Origin: Quadrisphaera sp.
GTDB lineage: Bacteria; Actinomycetota; Actinomycetes; Actinomycetales; Quadrisphaeraceae
Assembly: GCA_029258695.1 (NCBI GenBank)
Contig: JARIBR010000341.1
Span: forward strand, 1 to 15,893
Reading direction: 5' to 3'
DNA length: 15,893 nucleotides
Below, piece after piece: positions 14,127 through 15,893 of this stretch (position 1 is its first letter; each line of letters starts with the position of its first letter). Position numbers and translations under genes: made by a program. The notes beneath the pieces were generated by a model that was given only the letters and a program-made list of their open reading frames with translations, had not been told where the DNA came from and searched no databases.

Positions 14127-15349
14127 GCGGTCGTGCCCAGCGCGGTGACCCACTTCGTCTGCAGCACCCCGGGGCGGCCGGGCGCGATGATGCGGGCCGG
14201 GTACCCGTGGTCCAGCGTCAGCTCCTCACCGTTGAGGCGCAGCGCCAGCAGCGTGCGGGGGTCGTCGGCGAACAGCGCCGGCATGAACGTGCGGGAGAAG
14301 GCGCCCCGCGTCTGGGCGGAGGCGACCTTCACGTCGCTGCCGGAGGGTGCGCCGACAGCGGCCATGAGGTCGCGCAGCGGCACGCCGGTCCACGTCGCCG
14401 AGGCCGACCACCCCTCCACGCAGGCGATGGGCAGGTCGTGGGTGGACTGCGGCATCGCCTCGAGGTCCGCGCGGGTGAAGGCGCGCTCCTGCCCGGCGTG
14501 CCGCACCACCAGGCTCCAGCCGTCCCCGACGTCCTCCCCCACCCCGGCCTCCAGGGCGGTGCGGTTGATGGGCACGCCCAGCGGGCCGTCGCCGCTGCGC
14601 ACGGCGAACAGCGAGACGTCGCGCAGGAGGGGAACGGTGGCCCCCGCAGTAGCGAGGATCCCCAGCCCGGTGGCGCCCCAGGTGAGGTTCAGCAGCGAGC
14701 GGCGGCTGATCGGCTCGGCCGGGGAGCGCTCGGCCGGGCTGTCCCCGACGCGTCGCAGCGGGGTGGCGATCGTCCGCGACGGCTGCTGCGCCCACCCCTC
14801 GCGGATGAACGGCATCTTGATCGCCACGTGGAGCACGATGGAGCCGAAGGCCAGCAGGCCCACCGCGTAGTGGGTGGAGCGGAAGCTGAAGCTCCACGGG
14901 TACCAGTGGGCGATGTTCGCCAGGCCGGTGACGAGCTCGAAGATCGCCGCGGCGACGAGCACGAGGATCGCCGCCTTCTCGGCCACGTCGAGGACGAGGC
15001 GACGGCTCGGCGGCCACGGGATGCGGGAGAACAGCTTGGGGTAGACCGACCAGAGCTTGACCAGCAGCAGCGGCACGGCGGCGGTGCCGGCGACGACGTG
15101 GAGGCCCTGCGTCACCCGGTAGACCCACGACCACGTGACCAGCGGGAACCACGGGGCGAAGGACTGGCTGTAGTGGCTGTAGAGGCCGGTGAGCAGGGCG
15201 ACGGTGAACGCGACCCCCAGCCAGGTGCCGACGCGGGCGGTGACGCTGACGTGGCGCAGGCGGGAGGTGAAGGACTCCTCGCGGGGGGCGAGCGGGATCG
15301 CGAGGTCTCGCGAGGAGCCGTCTCCTCGGCCGTGCTCGACGACGCTCAT
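14123..15349 (-). CDS. Cytochrome-b-like/molybdopterin-dependent oxidoreductase fusion
   Basis: The 408-residue membrane-bound oxidoreductase joins two modules. Residues about 40-180 hold four membrane helices like a b-type cytochrome domain. His84 in LHVVAG and His174 in LHVAIK, in helices 2 and 4, are plausible haem ligands. A twin-arginine motif ISRRSLL (214-220) then precedes a fifth helix (about 222-241). The rest is a sulfite-oxidase/MsrP-type molybdopterin domain, with CVEGWSASATWTGVPLRDLM (310-329, Cys310 as expected Mo ligand) and HGYPARIIAPGRPGVLQTKWV (381-401). The catalytic part should be outside the membrane. ATG 15349 has GGAG seven bases upstream. ATG 15403 and 15406, with GAGGA, are in frame and would add 18-19 low-complexity residues. 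Physiological substrate unknown. Confidence 0.88.
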   Translation of the reverse strand: MSVVEHGRGDGSSRDLAIPLAPREESFTSRLRHVSVTARVGTWLGVAFTVALLTGLYSHYSQSFAPWFPLVTWSWVYRVTQGLHVVAGTAAVPLLLVKLWSVYPKLFSRIPWPPSRRLVLDVAEKAAILVLVAAAIFELVTGLANIAHWYPWSFSFRSTHYAVGLLAFGSIVLHVAIKMPFIREGWAQQPSRTIATPLRRVGDSPAERSPAEPISRRSLLNLTWGATGLGILATAGATVPLLRDVSLFAVRSGDGPLGVPINRTALEAGVGEDVGDGWSLVVRHAGQERAFTRADLEAMPQSTHDLPIACVEGWSASATWTGVPLRDLMAAVGAPSGSDVKVASAQTRGAFSRTFMPALFADDPRTLLALRLNGEELTLDHGYPARIIAPGRPGVLQTKWVTALGTTA

Positions 15350-15420
15350 CGCGCCCCTCTCCGTGGCGGTGCCCGCAGGGCCAACCCCGGGAGACCGACC
15401 CATCATCCCTTCCTCGGCGC

Positions 15421-15451
15421 CGCCGGCCCGGGTCTTGACCCGCCGGCCCGG
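15421..15451. promoter_or_regulatory. Direct repeats and dyad in the molybdoenzyme/SDR divergent region
   Basis: CGCCGGCCCGG occurs at 15421-15431 and 15441-15451, 20 bp apart. Between and overlapping them lies a perfect dyad, CGGGTC-TT-GACCCG (15429-15442). TTGACC (15435-15440) inside it resembles a rightward -35 box, though no good -10 follows. This looks like an operator for one or both divergent genes. Confidence 0.45.
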
Positions 15452-15482
15452 CGATCCTGCGCACCTGGAACGATCGAGACGA

Positions 15483-15500
15483 CGCCGAGCCTTCTCGGCG
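15483..15500. promoter_or_regulatory. 7-bp hairpin in the leader of the SDR dehydrogenase gene
   Basis: CGCCGAG (15483-15489) and CTCGGCG (15494-15500) pair around a CCTT tetraloop, ending 28 bases before ATG 15529. It could be a leader-RNA stem or an operator. Confidence 0.4.
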
Positions 15501-15528
15501 CCACGACGATGACAGAGGAGCAAGGACG

Positions 15529-15893
15529 ATGGGACGCGTTGACGGCAAGGTCGCACTGGTCACCGGCGGGGCGCGCGGGATGGGCGCTGCGCACGCCCGG
15601 ATGCTCGTCGCGGAGGGTGCCCGCGTGGTGGTCGGCGACGTGCTCGACGGCTCCGACGTCGCGAAGGAGCTCGGGGACGCGGGGCGCTTCGTGCACCTCG
15701 ACGTCACCGACCCGAGCAGCTGGGACGCCGCGGTGTCCACCGCGGTGGACACCTTCGGCTCCCTCGACGTGCTGGTCAACAACGCCGGCATCGTCAACAT
15801 CGGGCCGGTCGACGAGTTCACCCACGAGCAGTGGAACGCCATCATCGGCGTGAACCTCACCGGGGTGTTCAACGGCATCAAGGCCGCCGCCCC
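15529..15893 (+). CDS. Short-chain dehydrogenase/reductase, N-terminal part (runs off the window)
   Basis: Classical SDR of the FabG/hydroxysteroid-dehydrogenase type. The 121 codons present include the cofactor loop TGGARGMG (12-19), Asp37 after the second strand (favouring NAD(H)), LDVTD (57-61), NNAGI (84-88) and Asn109 in GVNLTGVFNG. The catalytic Ser and YxxxK lie beyond the window, so activity cannot be checked. ATG 15529 has AAGGA two bases upstream and GAGGAG slightly further, a good ribosome binding site. The wording around AHARMLVAEGARVVVGDV is like 3-alpha/20-beta-hydroxysteroid dehydrogenase relatives, but SDR substrates cannot be read from this region. It is divergent from the molybdoenzyme gene across a 179-bp region with dyad elements. 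Confidence 0.9.
   Translation, partial: MGRVDGKVALVTGGARGMGAAHARMLVAEGARVVVGDVLDGSDVAKELGDAGRFVHLDVTDPSSWDAAVSTAVDTFGSLDVLVNNAGIVNIGPVDEFTHEQWNAIIGVNLTGVFNGIKAAA

Noticed and set aside
15435..15463. TTGACC as a complete promoter for the SDR gene
   Set aside because: No TAnnnT-like -10 hexamer stands 16-19 bases downstream, so a promoter is not called.
14207..15853. Long open frames on both strands overlapping the molybdoenzyme and the SDR start
   Set aside because: They lack motifs and conflict with the molybdopterin domain and the TGGARGMG-containing SDR frame.

Overview
This window is very GC-rich, densely packed chromosomal DNA with GTG starts, little intergenic space and frequent leaderless-type promoters. 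That combination points to an actinomycete (Actinomycetota). I cannot place it to genus from the sequence alone. I see no rRNA, tRNA, CRISPR array, insertion sequence or phage gene.

Left part (1-3091): the N-terminal third of tryptophanyl-tRNA synthetase (trpS, minus strand) is divergent from a two-gene Leloir operon, galT-galK, whose genes overlap by a GTGA. Middle (3092-6104, minus strand): a POT-family proton/peptide symporter, a degenerate RsbW-like ATP-binding protein, and exodeoxyribonuclease III. Plus strand 6167-9982: a calcineurin-like metallophosphoesterase, a PPK2 polyphosphate kinase and a class B penicillin-binding protein with a MecA-type N-terminal domain. Plus strand 10219-11990: an NAD(P)-binding atypical SDR protein and an aldo/keto reductase, ending at a strong hairpin shared with the convergent minus-strand gene. 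Right part (12073-15349, minus strand): a large TPM/DUF2207-like membrane lipoprotein, then a translationally coupled pair. The pair is a cytochrome-b-like/molybdopterin oxidoreductase and a small four-helix membrane protein. A classical SDR dehydrogenase starts divergently at 15529 and runs off the window.

Functionally this is a mosaic of housekeeping and metabolic genes (galactose catabolism, peptide uptake, DNA repair, polyphosphate metabolism, cell wall synthesis, periplasmic redox). It is not one dedicated system, and I found no convincing new defence or biosynthetic cluster. The most interesting coding item is the molybdoenzyme. It has four N-terminal helices, then an internal SRRSLL twin-arginine motif ahead of a fifth helix, then an exported molybdopterin domain, which implies mixed Sec/Tat insertion, and it is coupled to an uncharacterised membrane protein.

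The non-coding DNA is unusually structured. There is a 3 x 15-bp tandem repeat that carries the -35 box of ppk2, a 3 x 21-bp repeat upstream of the aldo/keto reductase, and a heptanucleotide repeat with G-quadruplex potential. A TGCTGCAC element occurs three times near 10.1 kb and again at the trpS start codon. A hairpin masks the trpS ribosome binding site. At least seven genes have a -10-like hexamer 5-7 nt before the start codon and no Shine-Dalgarno sequence.
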